DNA from: Quercus robur
Lineage: Eukaryota > Streptophyta > Magnoliopsida > Fagales > Fagaceae
Assembly: GCF_932294415.1 (NCBI RefSeq)
Contig: NC_065542.1
Span: forward strand, 52,944,406-53,008,405
Length of the DNA: 64,000 nt
Reading direction: 5' to 3'
In this document: positions 10,238 through 24,000 of the stretch, in pieces
How positions within the stretch are numbered: position 1 is the first letter of the stretch
Layout: every line of letters begins with the position of its first letter
The notes under the pieces: generated by a model
What the model was told of the DNA's origin: nothing
Seen by the model: the letters and a program-made list of their open reading frames with translations, nothing else
Databases searched by the model: none
Translations under genes and position numbers: made by a program

Positions 10238-13200
10238 TCAAGGAATTGTACCGACACCAATGGTCTTACGGAGTGATTCAAACCGTGGACCATCGAGAGG
10301 CTTGGTGAAGATATCCGCCTTTTGATTGTCGGTGTGTATGAACTCAAGACACACAACTCTTTCCTCTACCAAATCCCGAATGAAATGGTAACGTATCTCT
10401 ATGTGTTTGGATTTTGAATGCTGAACAGGATTTTTGGAAAGATTGATGGCACTGGTGTTGTCACAGAAGACACACATCGTTTCTTGAGGAATTCCATAGT
10501 CATGAAGTAATTTCTTCATCCAAAGAAGCTGAGTGCAGCAACTTCCAGCAGCAATGTATTCTGCTTCTGCAGTAGATAGAGACACTGAATTCTGCTTCTT
10601 GCTCATCCACGAAACAAGATTGTTACCAAGATAAAAACAGCCGCCTGAAGTGCTTTTCCGATCGTCTACACTGCCAGCCCAGTCAGCATCCGAATACCCA
10701 GCAAGACACGCATTTGAGTCTTTTGAATACCACAGACCATAGTTTGCAGTACCATTCACATATCGAATGATTCGCTTAGCAGCAGTCAGATGAGATTCCT
10801 TCGGATTAGCTTGGTACCTGGCACAAACGCCCACACTGAAAGCAATGTCCGGTCTACTTGCTGTAAGGTAGAGCAAACTTCCTATGATGCTCCTATACAA
10901 TGTAGGACTTACTTCAACTCCTAATGAATCCACATTCAGTTTAGTGGAAGAGCTCATGGGAGTGGAGGCATGTTTTTTGGAGTCTAGGCCAAACTTCTTG
11001 ACAATATTTCTGGCATACTTCTCTTGAGATACAAATATACCCTCCTTCTGTTGTTTGACTTGAAGACCCAAAAAGAATGTGAGCTCCCCCACCATGCTCA
11101 TCTCAAACTCCTTCTTCATCTCCTCAGAAAATTCAGTAGCACGATCTTCGATAGTTGCTCCAAACACTATGTCATCAACATAGACTTGTGCCACAAGGAG
11201 ATAATCTTCATCATTTTTGATAAATAGAGTTCGATCGGCGTACCCTCTCTTGAAACCTCTATCTAGAAGATAATGTGTAAGACGATCGTACCAGGCTCTA
11301 GGCGCTTGTTTTAAACCATATAGTGCTTTCTTCAATCTTAATACATGATCTGGAAAATGAGGATCCTCAAATCCTTTTGGTTGCTCAACAAAAACCTCTT
11401 CATTTAGATATCCATTCAGAAAAGCACACTTAACATCCATTTGATAAAGTTTGAACTTCAAAGTGCACGCAATGGACATGAGGATTCGAATGGATTCGAG
11501 TCTTGCCACCGGAGCAAATGATTCATCAAAATCCACCCCTTCTACTTGTGTGTATCCTTGAGCCACCAACCGAGACTTGTTTCGAATTATCTCTCCATCT
11601 TCATCAGTTTTGTTTTTAAAAATCCACTTTGTGCCTATAACATGAACGTTCTCAGGCCGTGGAGCAAGTTCCCACACGTCATTCCTCACAAACTGATTCA
11701 GTTCTTCATGCATTGACTCAACCCAATTCTCATCTTGAAGAGCCTCTTCAACCCTTTTTGGTTCAAACTGTGCAAGATAACAGTGATATGTTACATGATT
11801 GGCTAGCAAAATATTTCCTTTCCTGAGGCGAAGACCGTCATCAAGTGATCCTATGATATTACTTTCCGGATGATTCTTGATAATTCTTGAGGATGGCCTT
11901 TTTGAAGTGGAAACTTCATCACTACGAGAGATAGGAGGATGAACTTCTGGAGGAGTAAGGGGGCTTGAAGTTCTAGACATCGATCTCGTTTCCCTTCTTG
12001 GGTTGATGGGAGTCGATTCTACTTCTGGTATAGGTTCTTCACCTTCTATATCCAAAGCTTCTACCTCAACATCAGGCTCTTCGGTGCTCGGCCCTTCTTC
12101 ATCATCAATCATTTCCACCTTAGGTAAGGCATCATCAATCTTGACATTTATGGATTCCATCACAGTCTTTGTTCTCTTGTTAAACACTCTATATGCTCGA
12201 CTTGTAGTAGAGTAGCCAAGAAAAATACCCTCATCACTTCTTGCATCAAACTTCCCAAGATTCTCTCGATCATTTAAGATATAACATTTACTTCCAAATA
12301 CCCGGAAATACTTCACTTTAGGCTTCTTCTCATTCCATATCTCATATGCAGTCTTCTTTGTACCAACTCGAAAGAAAATCCTATTGCCAATGTGACACGA
12401 GGTGTTGACAGCTTCTCCCCAAAATTTTTGAGGTATTTGCTTGTTAAGTAACATGACTCTTGCCATCTCCTGAATCACACGATTTTTTCTTTCTACCACT
12501 CCATTTTGTTGTGGAGTTTTGGGAGCTGAAAACTCTCTTTTAATACCATTCTTCTCACAGAAGGACTCGAATCTTGCATTCTCAAATTCTCTCCCATGAT
12601 CACTTCTAACTTTGGCTATTGGAATCCCCTTTTCATTTTGTAATTTCTTGCACAGAATCTCCAGCCTCTCACAAGCTTCTGATTTTTCTCTAAGGAATTC
12701 AACCCAAGTGTATCTTGAGTAGTCGTCCACAATGACCATAATATATCTTTTTCCCCCTAGGCTTTCAGTTTTGGTGGGCCCCATCAGATCAACATGAAGT
12801 AACTCCAAACAATGAGAGGTGGCTATCACATTTACCTTGTGATGACTAGCCTTAGTTTGCTTCCCCATTTGACATGCACCACAAATGGTCTTCTTTACTT
12901 TTCCAAACTTAGGAAGTCCCTCGACTGCTTCAAGTTTGGAGACTTTTGCTACTTGTTTGAAGTTGGCATGCCCAAATCTGTGATGCCACAGCTCCAACAT
13001 ATCCACCCGAGCACTTCTACACGATATTGGTGCCGTCGGAACTATTCCATAACAATTATCCGTAGTCCGATTTCCTTCCAAAACCTGAATCCCCTCTTTA
13101 TTGATGATCAAACATCCTTTCTTGGAGAATTGTACCAGGAAGTCGTCATCACAAATTTGAGTGATGCTCAGCAAATTCGCCTTCAGCCCTTTTATGAACA

Positions 13201-13468
13201 ACACATCTTTCAACAGAGGCAAATCGGGTATCTCAATGGTTCCTTTGCCTAGGACTTGAGCATGGCTTCCATCCTCAAAGGTCACATAGTCACCCACCTT
13301 TTCTTTGAGTGACTTAAACAGTGACTTATCCCCTGTCATATGGCGAGAACACCCACTATCAAGATACCACAAACATGCATTAAACACCTTTAATGAGGTA
13401 TGCACAAATAGGTTCACATGTGACAGACAATCTTGACCTTCAAACACAAACTCATCATCAGGTTTCAT
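10238..13468 (-). CDS. Copia pol polyprotein, element I (1076 aa, open)
   Basis: One uninterrupted frame from ATG 13468. Order: aspartic protease end with DSG at residues 37-39; GAG-pre-integrase zinc region with HHRFGH (162-167) and CGACQMGK (196-203); integrase with D227, D290 and E326, a clean D,D35E triad, followed by an acidic/Ser linker; reverse transcriptase with [10 protein letters not shown] near 678 and YVDD at 763-766; RNase H with YSDADW near 925 and STAEAEY near 965. All catalytic residues I can identify are present, so the enzyme could be active if supplied with Gag. Only the C-terminal edge of the protease is encoded here, because the upstream gag/protease junction is deleted and a TAA lies four codons before the ATG. 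Confidence 0.95.
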   Translation of the reverse strand: MKPDDEFVFEGQDCLSHVNLFVHTSLKVFNACLWYLDSGCSRHMTGDKSLFKSLKEKVGDYVTFEDGSHAQVLGKGTIEIPDLPLLKDVLFIKGLKANLLSITQICDDDFLVQFSKKGCLIINKEGIQVLEGNRTTDNCYGIVPTAPISCRSARVDMLELWHHRFGHANFKQVAKVSKLEAVEGLPKFGKVKKTICGACQMGKQTKASHHKVNVIATSHCLELLHVDLMGPTKTESLGGKRYIMVIVDDYSRYTWVEFLREKSEACERLEILCKKLQNEKGIPIAKVRSDHGREFENARFESFCEKNGIKREFSAPKTPQQNGVVERKNRVIQEMARVMLLNKQIPQKFWGEAVNTSCHIGNRIFFRVGTKKTAYEIWNEKKPKVKYFRVFGSKCYILNDRENLGKFDARSDEGIFLGYSTTSRAYRVFNKRTKTVMESINVKIDDALPKVEMIDDEEGPSTEEPDVEVEALDIEGEEPIPEVESTPINPRRETRSMSRTSSPLTPPEVHPPISRSDEVSTSKRPSSRIIKNHPESNIIGSLDDGLRLRKGNILLANHVTYHCYLAQFEPKRVEEALQDENWVESMHEELNQFVRNDVWELAPRPENVHVIGTKWIFKNKTDEDGEIIRNKSRLVAQGYTQVEGVDFDESFAPVARLESIRILMSIACTLKFKLYQMDVKCAFLNGYLNEEVFVEQPKGFEDPHFPDHVLRLKKALYGLKQAPRAWYDRLTHYLLDRGFKRGYADRTLFIKNDEDYLLVAQVYVDDIVFGATIEDRATEFSEEMKKEFEMSMVGELTFFLGLQVKQQKEGIFVSQEKYARNIVKKFGLDSKKHASTPMSSSTKLNVDSLGVEVSPTLYRSIIGSLLYLTASRPDIAFSVGVCARYQANPKESHLTAAKRIIRYVNGTANYGLWYSKDSNACLAGYSDADWAGSVDDRKSTSGGCFYLGNNLVSWMSKKQNSVSLSTAEAEYIAAGSCCTQLLWMKKLLHDYGIPQETMCVFCDNTSAINLSKNPVQHSKSKHIEIRYHFIRDLVEERVVCLEFIHTDNQKADIFTKPLDGPRFESLRKTIGVGTIP

Positions 13469-13480
13469 GCTACTCTTAGA

Positions 13481-13780
13481 TTAATTTTTCATTTTCAGAT
13501 TCTCAATCATCTCACACAACATTCTATTCTCTCTTTTATATTTCTTAATCAATGATTTTGATTCAGATATGCTACTGTGTAAGGCAAGATTCTGATTCTC
13601 AAGATATTTCAGCATGTGAACAAAAACTCTAGCATGTTTCTTAGTTATTAATAACTCTACAAGATCATCAGTAAGACACCTTTCAGACATATGCATAGAG
13701 ACATTTTCACAAACACTTGAGCTACAATTCAGCATGGTATAAACAAAAACAACAGCCACAACACAGGGGTCTAGGATCAT
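13481..13780 (-). pseudogene. Gag C-terminal remnant, element I
   Basis: A 99-codon frame that begins 27 bp after the primer binding site and ends at TAA (13481-13483). It is in the same frame as pol, twelve bases upstream of the pol ATG. The C-terminal half is a predicted coiled coil with little else, as in the segment of Sirevirus Gag just before protease. The RNA-binding and zinc-knuckle parts are missing, so a deletion must have removed them. The first 20-30 residues are probably junk read from the leader. Confidence 0.6.
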
Positions 13781-13810
13781 ACTGAGGTAATAAAACCAAC
13801 AGCAGTGTAC

Positions 13811-13826
13811 CTACTCTGATACCAAT
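13811..13826 (-). promoter_or_regulatory. Primer binding site (initiator tRNA-Met type), element I
   Basis: Directly inside the 5' LTR the minus strand reads ATTGGTATCAGAGTAGG. It matches the Copia primer site TGGTATCAGAGC with one mismatch near its end. It fixes the element's orientation. Confidence 0.9.
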
Positions 13827-14924
13827 TGAAAGTTCAAAAACGTGTACAAAAACACGTTTGAACGTTTAGACCCCCAAAAACCAACTTAACCAACACAAGC
13901 AATATGTCAAACAACTAGTGTGCGGAAACTTAACATATGCTATAATATGGAATTGGTTAAACAACTATCTAAGCCATAACAAAATAAACCACAGCAGATA
14001 ATGTAAAGGCAGAGATAGAGAGGAAGGAAGATGCAAACACAGAGATAACACCAGATGTGTTATCGAAGAGGAAACCAAAGACCTCGGCGAAAAACCTCTC
14101 CGCCGCCCTCCAAGCGGTAATCAATCCACTAGAAAATACAGTTGGGATACAAGGACAGCAATAGACCCTCCAAGCCTAATCTACCCAATGCACCTAAGCC
14201 CTCCAAGCTTCTTGCTCCAACGAGGTTGCGCCGAACCTTTTTCTTTTCTAGCTTTCCGGATTCCGCTACTAGACCGTAGCATCAACCAATGAAGATTGGC
14301 TCCTTCCTAACTGCTTCCCAGAACTCCAAACGTCTGTCTCACAGAGATGATAATGGTGAGAACCAGGTTTGGTATAATGCCTCTCAAGGATTTGACAATG
14401 GAGAGGAAGAGAGTGAGGGAATTTGATGAGAATCTAAGGTAGAGATTGTGGGTGAAACAATCTGGTTTTTCTTTAGGGTTTCTCTCTCAAAATTCTCTCT
14501 GGAAGCTCTCTTTCAATCGTGGGTTAAAAAGGGTATTTATACTGGAGTGAAGAGGAATGTGAAACGTCAGGTTTTTCCAAAACAGGGGTGGCTCGCGGCT
14601 TGACCAAGTCGCGAGATCCAGTCGCGAGTTAATCGTATGGCCAGTTGTTCTGTTTTGTCCTGTAGTGCTCCAGCTAGCATGACTGTTCATCTTCCAGCAT
14701 GCTTGGCACGTGTGCATCTTCTGGCGGGTTGAAGCCGCGAGTCCACCCGCGAGTCCCAGCCGCGACACTCTGTTTTCTTGCACACTCTTGAGCAATCTTC
14801 ACTCTATCTCACTCACTACCCTTACAACAATCCCACCTAAATACAGGGTTACTAAATGCTGAATTACAAGCAAATTTGGCACGGAATAAAGCCAATTAGA
14901 TGGTTGAATAAATTCAACCTTACA
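13827..14924 (-). repeat. 5' LTR of element I
   Basis: 1098 bp, TG..CA ends, TATA box at 14534-14541 (minus), CGCGAG cluster at about 14590-14765. It is the promoter-bearing copy for transcription of element I. It is almost identical to the 3' LTR. Confidence 0.95.
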
Positions 14925-14929
14925 AATTG

Positions 14930-15252
14930 CCTAAGTAATAAGAAAAAAAAATGAGAGTTAGATTTCTAAACAACATAGAAATTATAAAAGAATGAGAATT
15001 ATTAATAATAATGGGGGAGAGAAAAGAAGAAGAAGTTGTTATGCCTAAGATTATATAAGAATACAAAGAAAAATAGAATATATATATATAGAAAATTTTC
15101 AATTGTGAGGAAGTTAGATTTCTAATCACTCTAGGAACTATAAGAGAAGAAGAGTTAATTTAGGATATATGCTTTATCCACAAAATAAAAATGTCATATA
15201 GATTGAATGAAAAAAAAAAATGTTTGACAACAATGACATGAACGTAAGTAAT

Positions 15253-15308
<56 letters not shown>

Positions 15309-16207
15309 GAAGAAGTATGTAAACGTGAATGATGCTAATAAGGAAATTGGATAGATTTTTTTTTTTTTTTTTTTGAAGTTATAATCAGTTTAGAATTTTA
15401 AAGTTATCTAAAGAAGAAGAAGAAGTAAAACTCAATGTAACTTATTTTTTAAAAGTTATCAAAAGATTATTTATTTACAATTTTTTTTTTTAATATTTCA
15501 AGCACCTAATTTGAAATTTTTTAGATAAAAAGGTGTCATTTATATCAATTAACGGTCTAGGCCTCATGTGTATCAATTTGTTAGAATACTACATTAACGT
15601 TAATCATAATTCTATATTAAAATTTAGTGTTTATCCAAAGAATAAAAAAGTGAAGGAAGGGATTGGATGAAGAGTTTGGATTGTAATCAAATTAAAGTTT
15701 TTAATCAAGTTAGAAATTATAGGAGAAGAAGATAACAAAAAAAGAATTTATATTTATTAGATAGATTGATATTAGATTTTTTTTTTTTAACGTTAAAATT
15801 AAAAAAAAAAATTCTTACGTGAAGCAGTATTTTCTTTTTTAGAGATAAAAATGAATTAGAGTCCTAATTTTTTGAATTAGAAATAAGAATGAATTAGAGT
15901 CTTGATTAATTTAATATTAATCTATAGTTTTTTTTAGACATGAATTAAAGTCCTGGTAGTATGCTATTCTTTTTTAGTTCTTTAAAAATCTAAAAATTTA
16001 ATAAAATTTCTGCAATTTGGTGAAGCCACTTGGCGCAACCACAGCATCTAAGTCCAACTTTTATTATATATAATATGATTTTCAAAGATTGTGGCTATAT
16101 TTATCAAGTAGTTATGTAATAATTAGACTAAAGTACACATTTGGTCTTAAAGTTTGGATTGTTTTAATTTTAATTCTTTACATATTAAAATTTTAATTTT
16201 GGCCCTT
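14930..16207. other. AT-rich spacer with long A and T tracts
   Basis: No gene is visible. There is an A tract of about 50 bases at 15253-15303, a T tract at 15358-15374, and many shorter ones. It is continuous with the spacer at 4704-5325 across the element I insertion. Confidence 0.7.
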
Positions 16208-16720
16208 AAACTACAAAAAAAATGCCTATTAGCGACCAAAAATTTATGACGGACCCAAAAAGCCCTCTCAAAAAATATTATTTGTGATGGCAAAATAAAG
16301 TCATCGCAAATACTTGATAAAATGTGAAATATTTGTGACCAACAAAAAAAGCCGTCGCAATTATATGTTATAACCGTCACAAATGCTAATATTTTGGAGG
16401 GAAATTTTCCCTCCATATTATTTGCGAGGGACAATTAAAACCTCTCGCAAAAAGTGTATTATTTGTGACGGTTAAAAAAATACCGTCACTAATACTAAAT
16501 TATTTGCAAGGACTAAGATTGACCTTCACAAATAATTATTAAAATGTAAAAAATTTTGGAGGGAAATGTTCCCACCAAATTATTTCCGAGGGACAATAAA
16601 AATTCCTTGCAAAAAGTTTATTTTTTGTGTGAGTTAAAAATATACCCTCACTAATACTAAATTATTTGCGAGGGCCACAATTAGCCTTCGCAAATAATCA
16701 TGAAATTATTAATTTTCTTT
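16208..16720 (-). mobile_element. CACTA element terminal region with subterminal repeats
   Basis: Begins with ACTACAAAAAAAATG, a decayed CACTA-type terminus. It then has many short motifs in both orientations: TTTGTGACGG, CCGTCAC, TTTGCGAGGG, CCTCGCAAA, plus two long copies of a TTTTGGAGGGAAAT block. Subterminal arrays of this type are transposase binding regions in CACTA elements. It faces the 3' end of the transposase gene, so it is that element's 3' end. The opposite terminus was not found. Confidence 0.65.
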
Positions 16721-17549
16721 GGAGAGAAGAGTTATTTTAAAATTCCAAGAATATAATGATTGGTGAAACATAAAGTGATAGGAAATTTTTATTCAAAATT
16801 ATGCCTATTAAAATTCATAGTATCTTGTTTTTCATCTCTGGTTTTCAATTAGGCCACCAACTTATAGATGGTTTGCTCAAATTCTTTGAAACCTTTGGAC
16901 TCAATTTGACTTTGAACTTCATAATTCTAATTTATCCATCATTTTCTATCTGTGTAATTAACTGCTACAAGAACTACATGATCACTTCTTTGGAAAGTTG
17001 CATGAACTAGACTACAGAGAAAATGTAATTTACATATCCACAACACATAGCAATTAGTGAATGCCAATCACTCAGTACTGGGAAATAATATAAACAAAAA
17101 AAAAAAAAAAAAAAAAAAGAGCTCAGTTTTAAAATCAGTGCAAGGCAATTAAGTGGTGAGAATTGGAGGCAGTAATTTAGACTTGGATCCAAGAACTTTA
17201 GCCTTTGTGTCTGGGGAGAATTCTGTCTCAGGTAGCACTTTAACCTCTCCTTTTTTAGTGAAATGAATGGGATAACTGAGCAAATGACCTGGCAAGTGAT
17301 GGTTCAAGCTCAGACAGAATAAAAATAGATAGTATAATCACATATTAAACTCAATGGGGTTAATGAGAGCATTCTATACTAGGGTAATAATCTTAGAGAA
17401 TTAAGAAAGAGAGCAAGAGAGATAACTGCCCGTACCTTGTCTATGACTAAATTTCTATTTCAATAAGCATCCTTAGTATTATGCACATGGATAACTAATC
17501 TAGATGAAGCCAAATAAGGTGATGGAGTTGAGCCTGTAAGCCTTTGAAA
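16721..17549. other. Interior spacer of the CACTA element
   Basis: AT-rich sequence between the subterminal repeats and the end of the transposase gene, with a 24-base A tract near 17096-17119. Only short chance frames are visible. Confidence 0.5.
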
Positions 17550-20500
17550 TCACTCGATTATCATATTCTCAACACCACTCCTTCTCCAATCTATATCATC
17601 ATCCTCATTTTCTTCTTGCAGCACATTTGCATTACAATGTAAATTGTCTTCTTCTTGGTATGGCTCTTCTTCATCTGATGGCATTTCATAAAGGTTTCGT
17701 GGTTTGGTTTCAATCACAACATTCCATGTGGGATCTTTTATTCCATTAACATAGTAAACTTGAGTTGCTTGACTTGCTAATACAAATGGCTCTACGGTTT
17801 TCAACTTTCGTGATGTATTAACAATAGTGGTTCCGTGCCGATCTCTCTTATAACCAATTCCTTCACGAGATACGTCATACCAATCACATTTAAACAACAC
17901 AACTTTGTTCCCTTCAGTATATTGAAGTTCAACAATGTCTGTTAGTTGTCCATAATAAGGCACATTGCAACTTTGATCCTCCCCTCTCACCATAACTCCA
18001 TTATTTTGTGTTCTTTTACTTTCATCACATTGATTTGTATGAAATCTAAACCCATTAACATTGTAACCACGATAAAAAACAGCCCTTTTCTCAGGACCCC
18101 GAGCTAATGAAAGCATATGTCCATCAACTTGCCTTGTATTATATAAGTCGGTGATCTACAATAAAACCTAAATAAGGTTAAACTCAAGTTGTAGTAATTA
18201 AAATATAAATAAACATACATTTTCAAAATAAACTACTATCTTACTCTTTTTTCAAACCACGCAATAAATTCTTGTTTATGCACCCTGTCAATGTCAAGAA
18301 CACCTCCATTTGTAAGGATGTTCTTATGTTCTCTGCACACAGTTAAATATTCTAATCAGTTTTAATATCATATCATGAGAATATCAAAAAAGTAATTTTT
18401 GTGGAGATCATCTTACTCAACAAATCGGTCAGCGTCGACACAATTTTGAAGAACATAAAATGTTGCTGCATTGTGAAGATCATCATTCAACTCACACCTT
18501 ATTGCTTTCCCTAAATGTCGTCCAGGTGTTGAGAATATGGACAATTGAGAGGTATTTGCACATGCGGAAGTACCTCCATCATAATTTCGCTCTACCCGAT
18601 TAAATTTGGTTTCTATTCCATGTAAATAGCGAGAACAAAATGTTAGACATTCATCTACTAAAAAATTTTCTGCAATAGACCCTTCTGCGTGTGCCTTATT
18701 ACGGACATAATTCTTAAGCTTGCGCAAATACCTATATTTGAAGGCATAATATGAAATTTTATCAAAAATAAAATACTAGTGTGCAATTGTAATTTAGATT
18801 ATAATGAAATTTTGTAAACTTTACCTCTCAACTGGATACATCCATCTGTATTGCACTGGACCTGCAACTTTAGCTTCCCAAGATAGGTGAATGGCCAAGT
18901 GAACCATTACATCAAAGAAAGAAGGTGGAAAAATTTGTTCTAATTTGCAGAGGGTTATTGCAATTTGGGTTTCAAGACGATCCAAATCATCCACTCGTAA
19001 CACTTTAGAACACAATTCTTTGAAAAAGTTACTTAACTCAGTCAAAGCATCAGATACGTTTTTAGGTAAAAAGTCTCGCACTGCAAGTGGGAGTAATCTT
19101 TCTAGGAAACATGACAATCATGAGTCTTCATACCAGAAATTTTTCTCTCCTCAATATTCACACATCGAGATAAATTTGCAGAATAGCCATCTGGAAATTT
19201 AAGATTTTTTAGCCATAAGCATATGGCCCTTTTCTCATCATTTGACAGTGTATAGCAAGCTGGGGGTAGCTCTATCTTCCCATTAACCTCTATGGGGTGG
19301 AGCGTATGTCGTATACCCATTTCTTTTAGATCAAGACGAGTGCTTAAAGAATCCTTCGTCTTATCTTTAATATTCATAATTGTCCCAATCACACTGTCAA
19401 ATATATTTTTTTCAACATGCATCACATCCAAATTGTGACGTAACAAAAGTGTTCTCCAATATGGCAATTCAAAAAAAATGCTATGCTTCTTCCAATTATG
19501 AAACTGCCCATGCCCTTCTAGAAATTGCTTTTTCTGGCCTTTCCCAAATATAATTGGCTTTAATGGACGAATTTGTTTTAACACATCATCACCAGATAAC
19601 CGTTTGGGTGCTGTCTTCCTTTCTCTTTTACCATTAAATTGTGACTTCTTATTACGCCATTTGTGGTCTAAGGCCAAAAAACGACGATGTCCCATATAAC
19701 ATATCTTATATCCATTTCGTAACCTACAATGAGTAGTTTCATTATGACAACAAGGACACGCCAAATTTCCCTTTGTACTCCAACCAGAAATAACAGCATA
19801 TGCAGGAAAGTCATGGATAGTCCACAACACTGCTACTCTCATCTGAAAGTTCTCCTTTGTTGAAGCATCATATGTACACACCCCATCTTCCCACAATTCT
19901 TTCAGCTCATCAATCAACGGCCTCAAGAATACATCAATGTCATTCCCAGGACCCTTTGGACCTGGTATAAGTAATGACATCAATGAGTAAGGCTCCTTCA
20001 TGCACATCCAAGGGGGAAGATTATATGGAAATAAGATAATAGGCCAGACACTGTATTTAATACTCATATTTCCAAATGGGTTAAACCCATCTGTAGCTAG
20101 TCCAAGCCTAACATTACGGGGATCCATTGCGAATGACTCATGAATTTGGTCAAATTTTTTCCAAGCTTCACAATCTGCTGGATGTCGTAACACTCCATCA
20201 TTAACACGTTTTTCATGGTGCCATTTCATATCCGCAGCAGTCTTTGTTGACATAAACAATCGTTGTAGCCTTGATTTAAGTGGAAAATACCGCAAAACCT
20301 TCCATGGTACCTTTTTATTTTTCCCTTTACCACCCTTATTTGGCTGCCATCTTGAAAGTTTACAAACTGGACATTGAGTTGCTTCTGAATACTCCTTATT
20401 ATAAAGTGCACAATCATCTTTGCACACATCTATCTTCTCATAATGGAGGCCTAGATCGTTGACAATCTTTTTTGCCTCATAGTTCGAGTTAGGTAGTCTC

Positions 20501-21072
20501 TCACACATAGGAAATGCATCCTTTAACAACTCCATTAACATACTAAAGGACTTGTTGCTCCATGATGATATGCACTTTATGTGCAATAACTTGACTATGA
20601 AGGACAAACTTGAATACTTTTCACAATCTGGATACAAAGGCTGTTTAACCTCTTCCAACAATCTATAAAATTTCTTTGCATCTCCATTTGGCTCTTGTGG
20701 TTCATTTCCACTTGATTCCTTGCCATGCACCACTTGTGGATAAGCATCCTTGATCATATCAAACATATCACCATATAACATACCATCATCATCATCACCT
20801 TCCACTTCACTATCACCTTCCTCTTCACTATCACCTTCTCCATGAAGGTACCAAGTAGTATAATCTCTCCTTATACCCCTAAATAAAAGATGATATTGGA
20901 CCTCATCCCGAGTCCTACGATACCTGTTGCTACAATCAATACACAGACAGTTGATTATCATATCTCCATCTGTTGAATGTTTAAATGCATACTCAAGAAA
21001 GTTTTCAACTCCATTAATATACTCCGTGCAAGATCTAGTAGGAAGATGCATCCAAGATTTATCAACCGTCAT
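17550..21072 (-). pseudogene. CACTA (En/Spm) TNP2-type transposase, frameshifted
   Basis: Long frame 21072-19102 (656 aa): N-terminal transposase-associated domain with Cys/His residues (INCLCIDCSNRYRR), acidic spacer, then the tnp2 domain including LPYWRTLLLRHNLDVMHVEKN and THDCHV. One base appears missing in a T run near 19107, where the frame moves to the DUF4218 part (19117-18825; LPPSFFDVMVHL-like, RWMYPVER). Further exons follow: about 18732-18413, then 18336-18244 (NGGVLDIDRVHKQEF) and about 18160-17550 (DUF4216 part with CDWYDV), separated by small GT..AG introns. The architecture is that of a typical plant TNP2 gene. The frameshift makes a full product unlikely; otherwise decay is mild. 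Confidence 0.85.
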
Positions 21073-24000
21073 TTTATCTACACCATTTAAAGCATTGTAT
21101 TAATCATAACTAACATTGATGGTGAAAATAGTAAATATTCATAAGTCAATTTTAAACAAACATGAGCTAAGTTTCATACCGGATTGGAACAAAAACCACT
21201 CTTTATCGTTTCTTCAACAAATGTTCTGCAAACAATATTAAGGCCTGCAAATTGTAAAGAAAATCAATGCTTATGCTTCAACCATCTTGTAAGAAGCAAC
21301 ACCATACAAGCAATACAGGTCCCATACAGGCTCAAATATTGATTCAAACTACAAATATACGTTGGCTTTCATTATATATGCCCCATTCTTCCTTTCTTTC
21401 GGTGTTTTTTGTTAATGGGATTTCTTTTGGTATTTAGTGACAAAATACGTTGGTTTCCATTAAAGGGGTTCCCAAATGCTGAATCTTCCAGCATATTCCA
21501 TACATTAATAAGGAATTAACATTATAGCAAGTCGTTGTTCAATGCAATCCCGTAACAAAGGAAGAAAGAGTACTGCAAACTTCAAAGTAATTAATGATGC
21601 TAGGTGTAACTATCAGTATTATCTTAATGAATTCAACCAATATCTGAAATATTCAACAATGAGAGCCAGAGAGAAGAGAAATAGAATCTTTCCATTAAGG
21701 GAATATTCTGACATAAAATCATAACATTGGCAGGTTAATTCTGCCTTATGTGCCAATAGAAGCAAAAGGTTTAAATTCAGTGTGTCTATATATATATATA
21801 TATATATACGAACTAGAACGGTAAAAGGTAATGGGATTATGATGAAAGACCTAACTTTTCACACGAATAAAGACTAAAGAGCAAGGGTTTGGAATTAGGC
21901 GAAGTGGAATATGATTGAAAGATTAGAGAAAGACAAAAGTGGAAATTAAGGCATGAAATGCACCTAAATTGGGTTTTGTTTTTAAAGCCATTGTGGTCTC
22001 TAAGCAATTAGCATTTCCTTCCCCTGAATTGGATACAAATTAATAGGCCATGAGGTAGATACAAATAACGTTACCAAAACAAAAACAAACTTAAACCTTA
22101 ATTACCCAACCACATCCCATAGCATTACCATGCACCTAAGCCAAATTTGATGATAAATAAAATCCAAAACAATCAAGCTTGATTACTATGCAGACCTAGA
22201 TCGTTATTGAATTCTCGTTAATGAGACTTTTTAAACTTGAATATCTCGAAAACTTATCAACATAATAGTAACAGCCCATTGGCATATAATTTTGTTTCAA
22301 ACAATTTATGTAAACTAAACTATATATATATATATATATACACACACTGATTTTGAAGGATTAGATTAATCACATGTAATCTATATATTCACTGTGTTTT
22401 TCTTATTTTATTGACCTCACAACGTATGGTTAAAATCAAATTAGTATCAGCATTAGAAGATCTTTTGTAGCACAAAATATAAAGCCATGCCATATAGCCA
22501 GACTATTGGTCCACACTATACAAATGTCTCTCCTGTAAAAACTCCATCTCCTCAAACCAAAACAACTAACTCAGTATAAGTGCTTTGAAACCCAAGTCTC
22601 TCCTCAAATTAATAACAAAGATATGAGCAAAGTTTAAGAACATACCAGTAAATAAATCTGCTTCTGCAGCTCTGCTTTGTCTTTTTCTATGCTACCTTGC
22701 ACGAGGTTAAAGACAAAGTAGTGTCCAGTAATGGAGAAAAAGGAGAATAGTTCAAAGGAAACAAACCTATAAAAATTGTCTATTTAAGGAGATGAAAGTT
22801 GTTCATGTATAAATGAGAGCGCAAATTAGTCTGAACTAATCTGAACGGTTTTAACAACTTTTTTCTTAAAATTACTAGACAGAGACCAGGTTTGTTATTG
22901 AACTTTTTATGTTTTGTTGTTTGGTACACAAAATTAAAAGACCAAACAGTCATTATTAAGCAACTAATGTAATGAGGAAGATAATGAAGGTTAGAGATTC
23001 TATATATATGTGAAAGGTTGAGGCTTTTTCTTAGAAGAAGATGGGGAAAAAGGAGTGGGGTGGGGGTGGGGGTGGGTTCCTAATAATTTTGTAGCAGGGT
23101 TTGAGTGCTTCACTAAAATTCCCAACAAATATTTTAAAAATAATAATAATAAAATAAAATAAAAAACTATCCAAACTCATAAGTCAAACTTGTTTGAAGA
23201 AAACCATTTTCAAGAGTGGCCTTCTATCTTGCTGCAGTTTACCCAGGTACCATATATAATTTCCAACCATCTTGCTAGAGGCATTACTTGCTCTTTGCAA
23301 CCAAATCCCAAAAGGGACTGAGTCTATTTTATTTCTATAGCCACTAACCCGGAAGAGGTTTGAATCCATTTTTCTATTGCCTATTTCCATTAACCATCCG
23401 ATGACACCAGGTAAAATATGGACGACATGTTTTAATAAACGACACTTATTTGGTACTTAACAAAACTAATTATTGGCCCTTGCTTCATACAATTTTTCCT
23501 TTAATTTATTAATTTATAAATATTATAAGTAGACATGTTACAAGAAAAATTATTCTTCATTTAAAAGAAAATGTATTATTATTATTATTATATAAACGTT
23601 TGTTATTATTTTATGTTGTCCACTTTTAATTTGTGACTAAATTTGATTACACTCCACTGTCGGTACTCCGGTTCTGGGTTAGGGTCTCCAATTAGATTTG
23701 CTGATTGAGGCCATGGGATTGTGGCATTGGAGTTTAAAAGCATTTCAAATTTAGGGATTTTTTTTGAGATGGTTGAGGTTTGGATTGGGTTGTCCAGGTG
23801 TGGTGAGAGGGTAAATTTGTCTCACTAGTAGAACTGTTTAATTCATGTGTGCCAATAATCGTGTGACATGTGTTTACAATTTAAAAAAAATAAATTAGTT
23901 TGGTCAATATCAAATATCACGTCAGCATTCCATTAAGTCATGTAGGACCTAAATTAACAAACATTGACGGAAGAATGAAAGTAGAACATTTTGCAAAGTT

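Larger units (their letters stand above)
5331..14924 (-). mobile_element. Complete Sirevirus-type Ty1/Copia retrotransposon (element I), gag deleted
   Basis: Two LTRs (5331-6441 and 13827-14924) flank a 7.4-kb interior and are bounded by the perfect 5-bp target duplication AATTG (5326-5330 and 14925-14929). In element direction the order is: 5' LTR, tRNA-Met primer site, gag remnant, pol, extra ORF, repeated polypurine tracts, 3' LTR. The extra ORF after pol, the LTR length and the multiple AAGGGGGAG purine tracts are hallmarks of the Sirevirus (SIRE/Maximus) lineage. Only about 330 bp lies between the primer site and pol, so nearly all of gag is missing. The LTRs differ by about a dozen substitutions and one 13-bp indel over 1.1 kb, meaning a fairly recent insertion. 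Confidence 0.93.

Noticed and set aside
12812-13252. Long plus-strand frame opposite pol (and similar ones at 42886-43506 and 51834-52218)
   Set aside because: Shadows of well-supported coding frames, with no recognisable domain.
23087-23097. TTTTGTAGC as the right end of the CACTA element
   Set aside because: It lacks the final TG and any subterminal repeats beside it.
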